Shown: in pieces, positions 8,777 to 16,304 of the stretch
Layout: every line of letters starts with the position of its first letter
Position numbering within the stretch: the first letter of the stretch is position 1
Origin: Acidobacteriota bacterium
GTDB taxonomy: Bacteria > Acidobacteriota > Polarisedimenticolia > Polarisedimenticolales > Polarisedimenticolaceae
DNA: 64,000 bases
NCBI GenBank assembly: GCA_029861955.1
Contig: JAOTYK010000010.1
Location: forward strand, 62,001-126,000
Reading direction: 5' to 3'
Made by a program: the position numbers and the translations under genes
The notes under the pieces: model-generated
Told to the model about the DNA's origin: nothing
Databases searched by the model: none
What the model saw: only the letters and a program-made list of their open reading frames with translations

Positions 8777-11311
8777 ATGAACCGACCCAAATCGCCGACT
8801 CTGCGGAGTCTAATGCTCGTCGGCTGGTGTCTTGTTGGCTGCATGACCCTGGCGGCGACGTCCGAGGGAGACCACCGCTACTTCGGTAGACGTCTCGTGG
8901 ATGTCCTGCAGGAATTCCAGTCGAACGGCTGGACATTGCTCTACAGCTCTGCGGTCGTCGACACGAGTCTGTTAGTGACCACCGAGCCCGACACGGACGA
9001 TCCGCAAGAGGCGTTGCGGCAGATGTTGACGTCTCTGGGACTGGCGGTGCGCGAGGGCCCCAACGGGGGGTTACTGATCGTCGCTGCAACCCAGAACACC
9101 GGCACGCTGAGCGGTCGAATCCACTCTCGCATCGACGACAAACCGATCGCCGAAGCGCAGATTATCCTGCCGACATCCCAGATCCGGGTCCTATCCGCCG
9201 ATGACGGGTCGTTCACGATCCTGGGTATCGAGGCAGGACGATATGACGTCGTCGTCGAGGCCGAAGGCTACACCACGTCGACTCTTCGTCAGGTACGAAT
9301 CAAGACCGGCAAGGAGATCGCCGTCGCGATTCGGATGTCGTCCCGGTCTGCGTTTCTTACCGAGGTGGTGGTGACTCCTAGTCGTCACACGGTCGTCAGT
9401 GAGGAACTCTCCGCGAATCGAACAATTTCGGACGATGAGGTGGTGTTGGCGCCGACGCTTGGCGGCGACCCGACACGGGTCATCGAGTTACTCCCCGGCG
9501 TCACCGCGGCCAATAGCTCCGCCTCATTCAACGTTCGCGGAAGCCTTGCGCGCGACACCTCGCTCGTTCTCGACGGCCTCGAACTCTACGACCCGTTCCA
9601 CCTTCGAGACTTTCAGAGTCCGTTCAGCCTGATCGACAGCAACGTCGTCGAGCGCATCGATTTTCTGGGTGGCGGCTACACTGCGGATCTCGGCGATCGT
9701 CACGGCGGCTTCGTAGACATCTCCACCTCGGCATCCCATGGCGAGTTTCGTGGAGACGTCGAGCTCGGAACCCTCAACAGTCGAATCTCGTACCAATCGC
9801 CGATAAACGGCGGCAAGGGATCGTGGCTCATCTCGGCGCGCACCTGGTACCCGGAGGCGGTCGCGGACACCACGGAGCTGGGTGGCGGCGAGAATCTGGA
9901 CCCGCGTTTCAGCGACCTCTACGCGAAGGTGGCGTTCTCGCTTCGCAAGAAACACCGCCTGTCGGCGCATTTTCTGGGTTCCTACGATCGGCTTAAGTTT
10001 CTTGAGACGGGCGAAGACGTCAACGAACAGGTCGACGCACTCACTCGCAATACGTACAGCTGGGTTCGTCTCCGCAGCGCCTGGTCCGAGGACTGGAGTT
10101 CGGAGAGTGTTCTCTCTCTGGGCCGAATTGATCGGAAGCGTGACGGACTCGGTTCCGAGGATGGCGAGGTCAACGTCGACGATCAGAGGACCGTCGATTT
10201 CGTGGGCTTCAAGAACGATGCGGTCTGGCAGGTCTCCCCGTCCCACGGCCTGAAGATGGGCCTGGATGTGCGCTCTCTCACGGCGCACTACAGCTACAGT
10301 CGTGACGTGGTCGAAGATCCATCCGAGTCGGCCTTTGCGGAGCTGGATCCGAACGGCCTGTCGATGAGCGCGTATCTGGCCCATCGAATGAGAGCGACCG
10401 AGAAGCTGACCACGGAAATCGGTGTTCGCTGGGATCGGCAGGACTACACGCAGGACAATCAGTTCAGCCCACGCGTCAACGCCGTGTACCGACCCAACGG
10501 GCGATCGGAGTTTCGCCTGGCCGCCGGTCGTTTCCATCAGTCACAGCGTATTCACGAACTTCAGGTCCCGGATGGCGAGACGGAGTTCTCGGCGGCGGAA
10601 ATTGCACAGCAGGTCGAACTCTCCTACCAGCACACGCTGCCGGCGGGCCTTCGATTCCGCGTCGATGGCTATTTTCGAAAGCTGACGAGGCTTCGGTCTC
10701 GGTACGAGAATCTCCTGGAGCCGATCGAACTCTTCCCGGAGATCATCGAGGATCGCGTCGAGATCTCACCGGATCGCGCCCGCTTGCGTGGCATCGAACT
10801 ACTCCTGCGAGGCGAGACGACCCGACCCTTCTACTGGTGGGTCAGTTACGCCTACTCGGAGGCCGAGGACCGGGAAAGTGGACGCTGGATCCCGCGGAGT
10901 TGGGATCAGCCACATGCAGCCAAGTTTCTGGTCGGCTATCGTCGCGCGGACCGCTGGTCGCTCTCGCTCGTCGGGTCGGCCCACACGGGCTGGCCGACGA
11001 CACCAGGGACCGCTGTGGCCACGATGGGTGACCCCGGCGAGGATCCGTTCGAAGTCGAGCTGGGCGAACGGAATTCCGACCGTTTTCCACGCTACGTTCG
11101 CTACGATCTCAAGGCCCGTCGCGGGTTCGCTCTCGGGGACAGTCGTCTGTGGTTCACGCTCGAGGTCGTCAATCTCGCGGACCGCAAGAATGCCTGCTGC
11201 ATCGACGAACTGTTGATCGTCGAGAATCCGGACGGCACGGCAGAAATTAACCGATTGTTCGATTTCTGGCTGGGTCGGACCGCCTCTTTCAGCGTCCTCT
11301 GGCGATTCTGA
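8777..11311 (+). CDS. TonB-dependent receptor with N-terminal STN and carboxypeptidase-like regulatory domains
   Basis: 844 residues. A signal peptide (LVGWCLVGCMTLAA) is followed by an STN (secretin/TonB short N-terminal) domain (about 32-105: GRRLVDVLQEFQ...EALRQMLTSLGL). Next come a carboxypeptidase-regulatory-like beta domain (GTLSGRIHSRIDDKPIAEAQ), a plug with ELLPGVTAANSSASFNVRG, and a 22-strand-type barrel ending in the aromatic residues LWRF. STN domains mark receptors that signal to a periplasmic anti-sigma/FecR protein, and exactly such genes follow. ATG 8777 is chosen for its GAGGGA ribosome site; an open frame reaches back to a TTG at 8711. The imported ligand is not evident. Confidence 0.9.
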   Translation: MNRPKSPTLRSLMLVGWCLVGCMTLAATSEGDHRYFGRRLVDVLQEFQSNGWTLLYSSAVVDTSLLVTTEPDTDDPQEALRQMLTSLGLAVREGPNGGLLIVAATQNTGTLSGRIHSRIDDKPIAEAQIILPTSQIRVLSADDGSFTILGIEAGRYDVVVEAEGYTTSTLRQVRIKTGKEIAVAIRMSSRSAFLTEVVVTPSRHTVVSEELSANRTISDDEVVLAPTLGGDPTRVIELLPGVTAANSSASFNVRGSLARDTSLVLDGLELYDPFHLRDFQSPFSLIDSNVVERIDFLGGGYTADLGDRHGGFVDISTSASHGEFRGDVELGTLNSRISYQSPINGGKGSWLISARTWYPEAVADTTELGGGENLDPRFSDLYAKVAFSLRKKHRLSAHFLGSYDRLKFLETGEDVNEQVDALTRNTYSWVRLRSAWSEDWSSESVLSLGRIDRKRDGLGSEDGEVNVDDQRTVDFVGFKNDAVWQVSPSHGLKMGLDVRSLTAHYSYSRDVVEDPSESAFAELDPNGLSMSAYLAHRMRATEKLTTEIGVRWDRQDYTQDNQFSPRVNAVYRPNGRSEFRLAAGRFHQSQRIHELQVPDGETEFSAAEIAQQVELSYQHTLPAGLRFRVDGYFRKLTRLRSRYENLLEPIELFPEIIEDRVEISPDRARLRGIELLLRGETTRPFYWWVSYAYSEAEDRESGRWIPRSWDQPHAAKFLVGYRRADRWSLSLVGSAHTGWPTTPGTAVATMGDPGEDPFEVELGERNSDRFPRYVRYDLKARRGFALGDSRLWFTLEVVNLADRKNACCIDELLIVENPDGTAEINRLFDFWLGRTASFSVLWRF

Positions 11312-11399
11312 TGGCCCGTTAGTCTCGATACTGCGAAGGATCTCGCCCGCTCAGTCCCTCTAACCGCCGTAGTCCCCCTGCCGGACAACGGGAGTCCGA

Positions 11400-12023
11400 A
11401 TGAGTCGTGACGATCGTCATCTTGTACGCCGAATGCTCGCGGGCAAGGACGGCTCGTTCGATCAGTTCTTCGACGACTATTTCCCGGCTCTGTACCGCTT
11501 TGCGATGACCCGGCTCGACCACAACGAGGACGCCGCGGAGGAGGTGGCCCAGGCCACCATCTGCAAGGCGATCACGAAGTTGGCGACGTTTCGTGGCGAG
11601 GCGGCACTCTTCACCTGGCTGTGTACGTTCTGTCGTCACGAAATATCGGCCTACGTGCGTCGGAATCGTCTAGACCTGAAACACCTCAATCTTGTCGAGG
11701 AGACGCCGGAGATTCGCGCCGCCCTGGAGAGTTCGGCGAGTCTTCTGGAGCAGCCGGAGGCCGCAGCCAACCGAGAAGAGATCGGTCGGCTCGTACAGGT
11801 GGCTCTCGATCAACTGCCACCCCAGTACGGCAACATCCTCGAGTGGAAGTATCTGGAAGACCTTCCGGTCAAGGAGATTGCAGCCCGATTGGATCTGAGC
11901 CCGAAGGCGGCCGAGTCATTGTTGACCCGCGCCCGTGGGGCGTTCCGCGATTGTTTCGCCTCGCTTACCCAGTCTCCCACCATGAGGGGCGCTCAGTCGC
12001 GCCCACTGGAGTCGTCGTCATGA
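11400..12023 (+). CDS. ECF-type RNA polymerase sigma factor
   Basis: 207 residues. Region 2 is FDQFFDDYFPALYRFAMTRLDHNEDAAEEVAQATICKAI...FTWLCTFCRHEI and region 4 is LDQLPPQYGNILEWKYLEDLPVKEIAARLDLSPKAAESLLTRAR, the normal ECF layout. It would direct RNA polymerase to the receptor operon or other surface genes in response to a signal from the receptor. The start ATG at 11400 lacks a strong ribosome site (GGGAG at 11390-11394). It overlaps the FecR-like gene by ATGA, so sigma factor and regulator are made together. Confidence 0.92.
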   Translation: MSRDDRHLVRRMLAGKDGSFDQFFDDYFPALYRFAMTRLDHNEDAAEEVAQATICKAITKLATFRGEAALFTWLCTFCRHEISAYVRRNRLDLKHLNLVEETPEIRAALESSASLLEQPEAAANREEIGRLVQVALDQLPPQYGNILEWKYLEDLPVKEIAARLDLSPKAAESLLTRARGAFRDCFASLTQSPTMRGAQSRPLESSS

Positions 12024-12997
12024 CGAAAGATCATCAAGACCATCGAACCGAACGCGACGACGTCGCCACCCTGCTGCGTGTCGCAGGCAAGCGCCCGCCG
12101 GTGCCACAGGATCGAGCGGATCGCGTGCGCGCCGCAGGCCGTGAACGCTGGGACATCGTGGTTGGGCGTCGCAAGCAGCGTCGTTTTCGCGTCGCCGTCG
12201 GTATGCTGGCCACGGCTGCATCGATCGCCGTGATCGCAACCGTGTGGTTGGTCGACTTCGGCACGGGGACTCTGCCCGGCGACGATCGCGTCGCGTGGGT
12301 CGAGGAGCGAGTTGGTTCGACGTCGGCTGAACCCAACTCCGCGCTCGCGGCCGGTGGGGTGTTGTCGACAGGAAAAAACGGCCGCCTTGCACTTCGGTTC
12401 GCCTCCGGCCACTCGGTCCGCGTCGATTATTCCTCGACCGTTCGTCTTCTTGACGAGCGCACTCTCGTGTTGGAGCGTGGTGCGCTCTACGTGGACTCGG
12501 GTTCGTACAGCAACGAGGGCAGCAAGTTGGAGATCCGCACGCCGCTAGGGTCGATCCACGAGACGGGCACCCAGTATGAGGTGCGACTCGACGATGAATC
12601 CACGCGAGTCCGCCTCCGCGAGGGCAGCGTGGTCGTCCGTCACGACGGGCAGTCCCACGAGGTGAGTGCCGGAGACGAGCTGCTGATCGGTGCAGATGGG
12701 TCGGCGATGTGGACCCCACTCTCGATCCACGGAGGTTCGTGGTCGTGGCTGATCGATGTCACGCCCATGCCGGACTTCGACGGTGAAAACGCGCATAAGT
12801 TCCTGGAGTGGGTCGCTCGCGAGCGTGGATGGCAGCTGGTGTTTGCAAGCGAGGCCGTTGCAGATGCGTCGGAAACGACGATCCTGGGAGGGACCTTCGG
12901 CGACCTCACCCTGCCACAGGCCCTCGATGCGGTTTTGCCCACGTGTCGCATGACCTACGACGTTCGGGACGGGATTCTGCTGATCGACACCGAATAG
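12020..12997 (+). CDS. FecR-like membrane regulator with C-terminal STN-like domain
   Basis: 325 residues. A cytoplasmic N-terminus (1-56) is followed by one membrane helix (57-79), a periplasmic FecR domain (about 105-220: TGKNGRLALRFASGHSVRVDYSSTVRL...IRTPLGSIHETGTQYEVR) and a C-terminal STN-like domain (about 255-325: GENAHKFLEWVARERGWQLVF...LTLPQALDAVLPTCRM). It probably restrains or activates the ECF sigma factor encoded just upstream (ATGA overlap) after contact with the receptor. The STN-like tail mirrors the one at the N-terminus of the receptor. Longer upstream starts would lie inside the sigma gene in another frame and are rejected. Confidence 0.85.
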   Translation: MTKDHQDHRTERDDVATLLRVAGKRPPVPQDRADRVRAAGRERWDIVVGRRKQRRFRVAVGMLATAASIAVIATVWLVDFGTGTLPGDDRVAWVEERVGSTSAEPNSALAAGGVLSTGKNGRLALRFASGHSVRVDYSSTVRLLDERTLVLERGALYVDSGSYSNEGSKLEIRTPLGSIHETGTQYEVRLDDESTRVRLREGSVVVRHDGQSHEVSAGDELLIGADGSAMWTPLSIHGGSWSWLIDVTPMPDFDGENAHKFLEWVARERGWQLVFASEAVADASETTILGGTFGDLTLPQALDAVLPTCRMTYDVRDGILLIDTE

Positions 12998-13020
12998 AGC
13001 CATAGAGCCCGACATGTTAT

Positions 13021-13042
13021 TCTCCCCACTAGTTCGGGGAGA
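13021..13042 (+). promoter_or_regulatory. Hairpin masking the ribosome site of the zinc-ribbon gene
   Basis: TCTCCCC (13021-13027) can pair with GGGGAGA (13036-13042) across an 8-base loop. The 3' arm contains the only Shine-Dalgarno-like sequence (GGGGAG) ahead of the ATG at 13049. Folding would hide it, so translation of the downstream gene may depend on opening this stem. Seen by eye; no folding energy was computed. Confidence 0.4.
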
Positions 13043-13048
13043 CTAACG

Positions 13049-13570
13049 ATGTACTGCTCCAACTGTAGCGCCCAGATCGAGACCGACGAACGACCCTGCC
13101 CCAAGTGTAGTCACGTCACCCGACCCGCCAATAAGTCGAAGTGGCCGGTGATTCTCATCGGCTGTGGCGGCGCGATCGTGCTGTTCTTCTTCTGCTCGAT
13201 CATCTCGGCAATCGCCATTCCGAACCTGCTCAATGCGATCGATCGGGGCAAGCAGAAACGAACGTTGGCCGACATGCGGACGATTGCCAACGCCGTCGAT
13301 GTGTACGCACTCGACCACAAGCAATTCCCGACCGCACGTGACCTGGAGCAATTGCGACGTCAGATTCCGGAACCGACGCTACCGTACACCGACGGTTGGA
13401 CCCACCCGATCGAGTTCGTGTCGGATCCCACCGGCTACGAGATCCGCTCCTACGGCAAGGATGGGATCCGCGACGACGGCGCACCCCTCGGGGCGACTGT
13501 CAGTTTCAACGCGGACCTGATCTTCCAGACGGGCCAGTTCGTCCAGTGGCCCGAGGGCGCACAGCAATAA
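13049..13570 (+). CDS. Zinc-ribbon protein with membrane helix and pseudopilin-like (GspG-like) domain
   Basis: 173 residues. An N-terminal zinc ribbon (Cys3, Cys6, Cys17, Cys20) is followed by a membrane helix (about 33-57). The helix runs into an AIAIPNLLNAIDRGKQKRTLADMRTIANA segment that looks like the N-terminal helix of type II secretion pseudopilins, and the rest (DGWTHPIEFVSDPTGYEIRSYGKDG) matches the GspG beta region. There is no prepilin peptidase site at the N-terminus, so the zinc ribbon should stay attached on the cytoplasmic side. This suggests a membrane protein using a pilin fold rather than a true pilin. Confidence 0.75.
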   Translation: MYCSNCSAQIETDERPCPKCSHVTRPANKSKWPVILIGCGGAIVLFFFCSIISAIAIPNLLNAIDRGKQKRTLADMRTIANAVDVYALDHKQFPTARDLEQLRRQIPEPTLPYTDGWTHPIEFVSDPTGYEIRSYGKDGIRDDGAPLGATVSFNADLIFQTGQFVQWPEGAQQ

Positions 13571-13646
13571 CAGAGCAATAGATCATCGGATTCCCTCAAT
13601 GTCACGTAGAAGTACAGACCCTTTCGACCTTTCAGGAGCCCGTCCG

Positions 13647-14882
13647 ATGAAGTGCGTCAAACTAACTGCTCTGATTACGCTGATGTTCTGTTGTCTGGTA
13701 CCCGTCGCCGCCGAGGACAGCGAGACGAAGAACCACAAGAATCTGGCGGAGGCCCTGAAGGACGGATCGTTCTCGATCGGTCTGACCTGGCGGCTCGAGG
13801 ACGTCTCGGATGACGCGGCGCCGATGGATGCTTTCGCATCGAAACTGAGAACCGCCGCCCGCTACAACTCCGGTCAGTTTCGTTGGTTCTCGGTCAAGGT
13901 CGAATTCGAGGATGTCACCGATCTGGGTGCGCGGTTGAAACATGACAACGGTGGCGCCGGCAGCCTGAGCAACGGCGTCGTTGGCCGCCCGAAGATCGTC
14001 GATCCGGAGGTGACGGAAGTCCAGCAGGCCAGCCTCTCCTATCACGGCTTGCATGATACGACCGTGACCGTCGGCCGTCAGGAGTTCGGCCTCGGCAACC
14101 AACGATTCATCGGCCCTGTCGGCTGGCGCATGAATCACCAGTCCTATGACGGGGTTCGGATCGATCAGTCCTCGATACCGCGGACGGACCTCACCTACGT
14201 CTATCTCGATCGAGCCAACGCGATCACGGGTGCCGGACGCGGGATGGGAAGCCATCTCCTGCAGGTGAAGATCGACACCGACGACTGGGGCACGGTCTCC
14301 CCCTACTGGTTTGACGTGGACTTCGACGACATGGCAAGCGCCGGCCAGTCGACCTCGACGTTCGGGGCTAGCTGGGATGGGGCCATCAGGACCGGAGAAT
14401 GGAAGCTGCCCTTCCGCGTCGAGCTAGCCCAGCAACAGGAGTCCGGCGATAACCCCGCGTCGGTCGATGCCGGTTATCGACACCTGATGATCGGTGCCAA
14501 ACGTGAAAACTGGTCGATCGCGATTGGCCAGGAGGTTCTAGAGGGCAATGCGGTCGATGGTGCCTTCACGACGCCGCTTGCGACCCTGCATGCGTTCAAC
14601 GGCTGGGCCGACAAGTTTCTTGGAACGCCCGGCAACGGACTGGAAGACCTTTACCTGTCTGTCGGCTATACGCTTGACGCGCTGACGACCAAGCTGATCT
14701 TCCATGACTTCTCGGCGGAATCTGCGGGACCCGACCATGGATCCGAGATCGACGGCGTCGTTTCCTACAAGTCGTCGTGGGGACAGGTGTTTGCGGTCAA
14801 GTTCGCGCTGTTCAGCGCCGACAACGCCAGCCCGCTGACGGATGCCGACAAACTCTGGTTCTTTACGTCCTATCGTTTCTGA
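13647..14882 (+). CDS. Outer-membrane porin-like protein (alginate-export type barrel)
   Basis: 411 residues from the ATG at 13647, which has CAGGAG upstream; an in-frame ATG at 13599 gives a poor leader. A signal peptide ends LVPVAAEDSE. The mature protein shows alternating beta-strand patterns throughout, with TVTVGRQEFGLGNQRFIGPVGWR, the motif common in alginate-export-like porins (GR-x-E/Q at a barrel strand). It ends with the aromatic FFTSYRF typical of outer-membrane barrels. The substrate is unknown. Its 3' end overlaps the convergent next gene by 20 bases. Confidence 0.72.
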   Translation: MKCVKLTALITLMFCCLVPVAAEDSETKNHKNLAEALKDGSFSIGLTWRLEDVSDDAAPMDAFASKLRTAARYNSGQFRWFSVKVEFEDVTDLGARLKHDNGGAGSLSNGVVGRPKIVDPEVTEVQQASLSYHGLHDTTVTVGRQEFGLGNQRFIGPVGWRMNHQSYDGVRIDQSSIPRTDLTYVYLDRANAITGAGRGMGSHLLQVKIDTDDWGTVSPYWFDVDFDDMASAGQSTSTFGASWDGAIRTGEWKLPFRVELAQQQESGDNPASVDAGYRHLMIGAKRENWSIAIGQEVLEGNAVDGAFTTPLATLHAFNGWADKFLGTPGNGLEDLYLSVGYTLDALTTKLIFHDFSAESAGPDHGSEIDGVVSYKSSWGQVFAVKFALFSADNASPLTDADKLWFFTSYRF

Positions 14883-15486
14883 TTCGAGTGAGTTGAGCCT
14901 CCAGTTCCGCGATGCGTGCGTGAAGCGGTGCAACCAACTCCGTCACTTCCGCCTCGGTAAATCGGGGCGTGATGTGCTGCGGGCAGTTGATGTCCCACGC
15001 GACGATATCGAAGCAGATCGCCTGCTCGGGACGGCCCTTGTAGTCCTGGTCGGTCAACCGTTCCAGTAACTGATCGTCACCCTCGACGATCCGCGCCGTA
15101 CCCCAGATCTTGATGCGACGACGATTGGGATAGTCCATCGCAAAGATGCAGGCCTTCGGGTTCTCGATCAGGTTGCCCTGGCTTATGTATTGACGGTTGC
15201 CGATGAAGTCGGCCAGCCCCAGAGTCTTCTCGTCCAGGACCTTGACGAACCCGACCTTGCCACCGCGATGCTGGATGTAGGGTTGTCCCTCGGCGTTGGC
15301 CGTCGCCAGATAGATCGAATCCCGGACTGCCAGGAACTCCGCAAGATCCGGCGTGATCGTCGTCTGCCAACCGGCGTTCTCTTCCATTCGCGCGTAGCTC
15401 TGTCGTGAGCCCTTGCGCTCCTGGATCGACTTGACCGTCGACGTGAAGGCCACGTCACTTGGATAACGCTCACTCACTCTCGGCAC
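14863..15486 (-). CDS. Pyridoxamine 5'-phosphate oxidase-like flavin/split-barrel protein
   Basis: 207 residues. The split-barrel fold shows in DSIYLATANAEGQPYIQHRGGKVGFVKVLDEKTLGLADFIGNRQYISQGNLIENPKACIFAMDYPNRRRIKIWGTARI, the layout of PNPOx-like FMN proteins. A helical C-terminal tail (ELVAPLHARIAELEAQLTRIR) is probably a short coiled coil. It is likely a flavin-dependent oxidoreductase of unknown substrate. Next upstream on the same strand is the DoxX gene (19 bases away), so the two are probably co-transcribed. Confidence 0.84.
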   Translation of the reverse strand: MPRVSERYPSDVAFTSTVKSIQERKGSRQSYARMEENAGWQTTITPDLAEFLAVRDSIYLATANAEGQPYIQHRGGKVGFVKVLDEKTLGLADFIGNRQYISQGNLIENPKACIFAMDYPNRRRIKIWGTARIVEGDDQLLERLTDQDYKGRPEQAICFDIVAWDINCPQHITPRFTEAEVTELVAPLHARIAELEAQLTRIRNDRT

Positions 15487-15504
15487 CCCATTCTTGGCGG
15501 TTGC

Positions 15505-15861
15505 CTAATTGTATCGCAGCGCGCGAAACCTCAGACTTCCGACAAAGCCCGCCATCAATAACGCGATCAGTGCAGGCACGGGAGACCCGGAACCGCTGAT
15601 CAGATGGCTCGCGACGGCCCCCAACATGACGACGAAGATCAGACCTGCGCCGAAGAGTGCCGTCCGCGGAATGAAAACGAGGATCGCGCCGATGACCTCC
15701 AGAATGCCGATCAACGGCACCATCGCCAACGGCAGCCCCAGATCGCTGAACATCGTCTCGAAGGCCGCACGGGCCATGAATTTTTGCGCGCCCGCCAACA
15801 GAAACCAGAGCCCGAGAAGGACACTGACGATGATCACGGGAATCTTGAAACCACGGGGCAT
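15505..15861 (-). CDS. DoxX family membrane protein
   Basis: 118 residues with four membrane helices. LLGLWFLLAGAQKFM near the start and GILEVIGAILVFIP in the middle are typical of small DoxX proteins. The function is not defined for this subgroup; some members take part in redox or thiosulfate chemistry. It is transcribed divergently from the broken PadR-type gene at 15958, an arrangement in which the PadR protein would once have controlled this promoter. Confidence 0.82.
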   Translation of the reverse strand: MPRGFKIPVIIVSVLLGLWFLLAGAQKFMARAAFETMFSDLGLPLAMVPLIGILEVIGAILVFIPRTALFGAGLIFVVMLGAVASHLISGSGSPVPALIALLMAGFVGSLRFRALRYN

Positions 15862-15957
15862 GACGGCCTCCTTGCCGGAGCAAACCGGTTGGCGTACGCG
15901 CTCATGAGTAACGACTAGTGACCTAATTGTACGTTACATTATGGTGAGAGTTTCGAT
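15862..15957. promoter_or_regulatory. Divergent promoter region between doxX-like gene and PadR remnant
   Basis: 96 bases. An imperfect dyad AATTGTACGTTACATT lies at 15925-15940, and GTAAC (15908-15912) is repeated in inverted form as GTTAC (15933-15937). PadR regulators bind dyads of this general kind (ATGT...ACAT). The call is weak because the halves differ at several positions. Confidence 0.22.
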
Positions 15958-16203
15958 ATGAGCCCCGCTCCGCGTCTCTCCAACCTGCAGTTCCTGGTCC
16001 TGGGCACGCTACTTCATGGCCCGCGGCCCGGGCGGGAGATCCGGGACGAGCTTCATCGCTTTGGCGCCAAACCCATGCGTGAGGGCTGGCAACGATGGCT
16101 GAGTGTTTTGGGTCGATTGCTGCCACGGCGGAACCGGGAGTTCATCTTCGAACCGGCTCTTTTCGGAGCGATTATCGTCCTCCGCGGGTCCTACGGACCG
16201 TAG
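15958..16203 (+). pseudogene. Truncated PadR-family transcriptional regulator
   Basis: The first ~33 residues (RLSNLQFLVLGTLLHGPRPGREIRDELHRFG) match the start of the winged-helix domain of PadR regulators. After that the frame reads unrelated sequence (REGWQRWLSVLGRLLPRRN) to a stop at residue 82. The recognition helix, wing and the C-terminal dimerisation helix of a normal ~110-180-residue PadR protein are absent, and I could not find them in another frame before 16305. A deletion removing most of the gene fits best. The divergent doxX-like gene may be its former target. Confidence 0.65.
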
Positions 16204-16304
16204 CCCCAACGGAACCCCAAAAAAGATCATTTCAGGCGACAGTTTCTCTTTCCCGGCATGGCTGTTTAGGCTAGGCTGCACGCGATATCGGTAACTGAGA
16301 CGTC

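Noticed and set aside
9524-10537. Minus-strand open frame of 337 codons
   Set aside because: Lies fully inside the TonB-receptor gene in antisense; the receptor frame has plug and barrel motifs, this one has none.
16187-16199. GGTCC-TAC-GGACC hairpin as a terminator
   Set aside because: Only 5 bp with no T-run after it; too weak to call.
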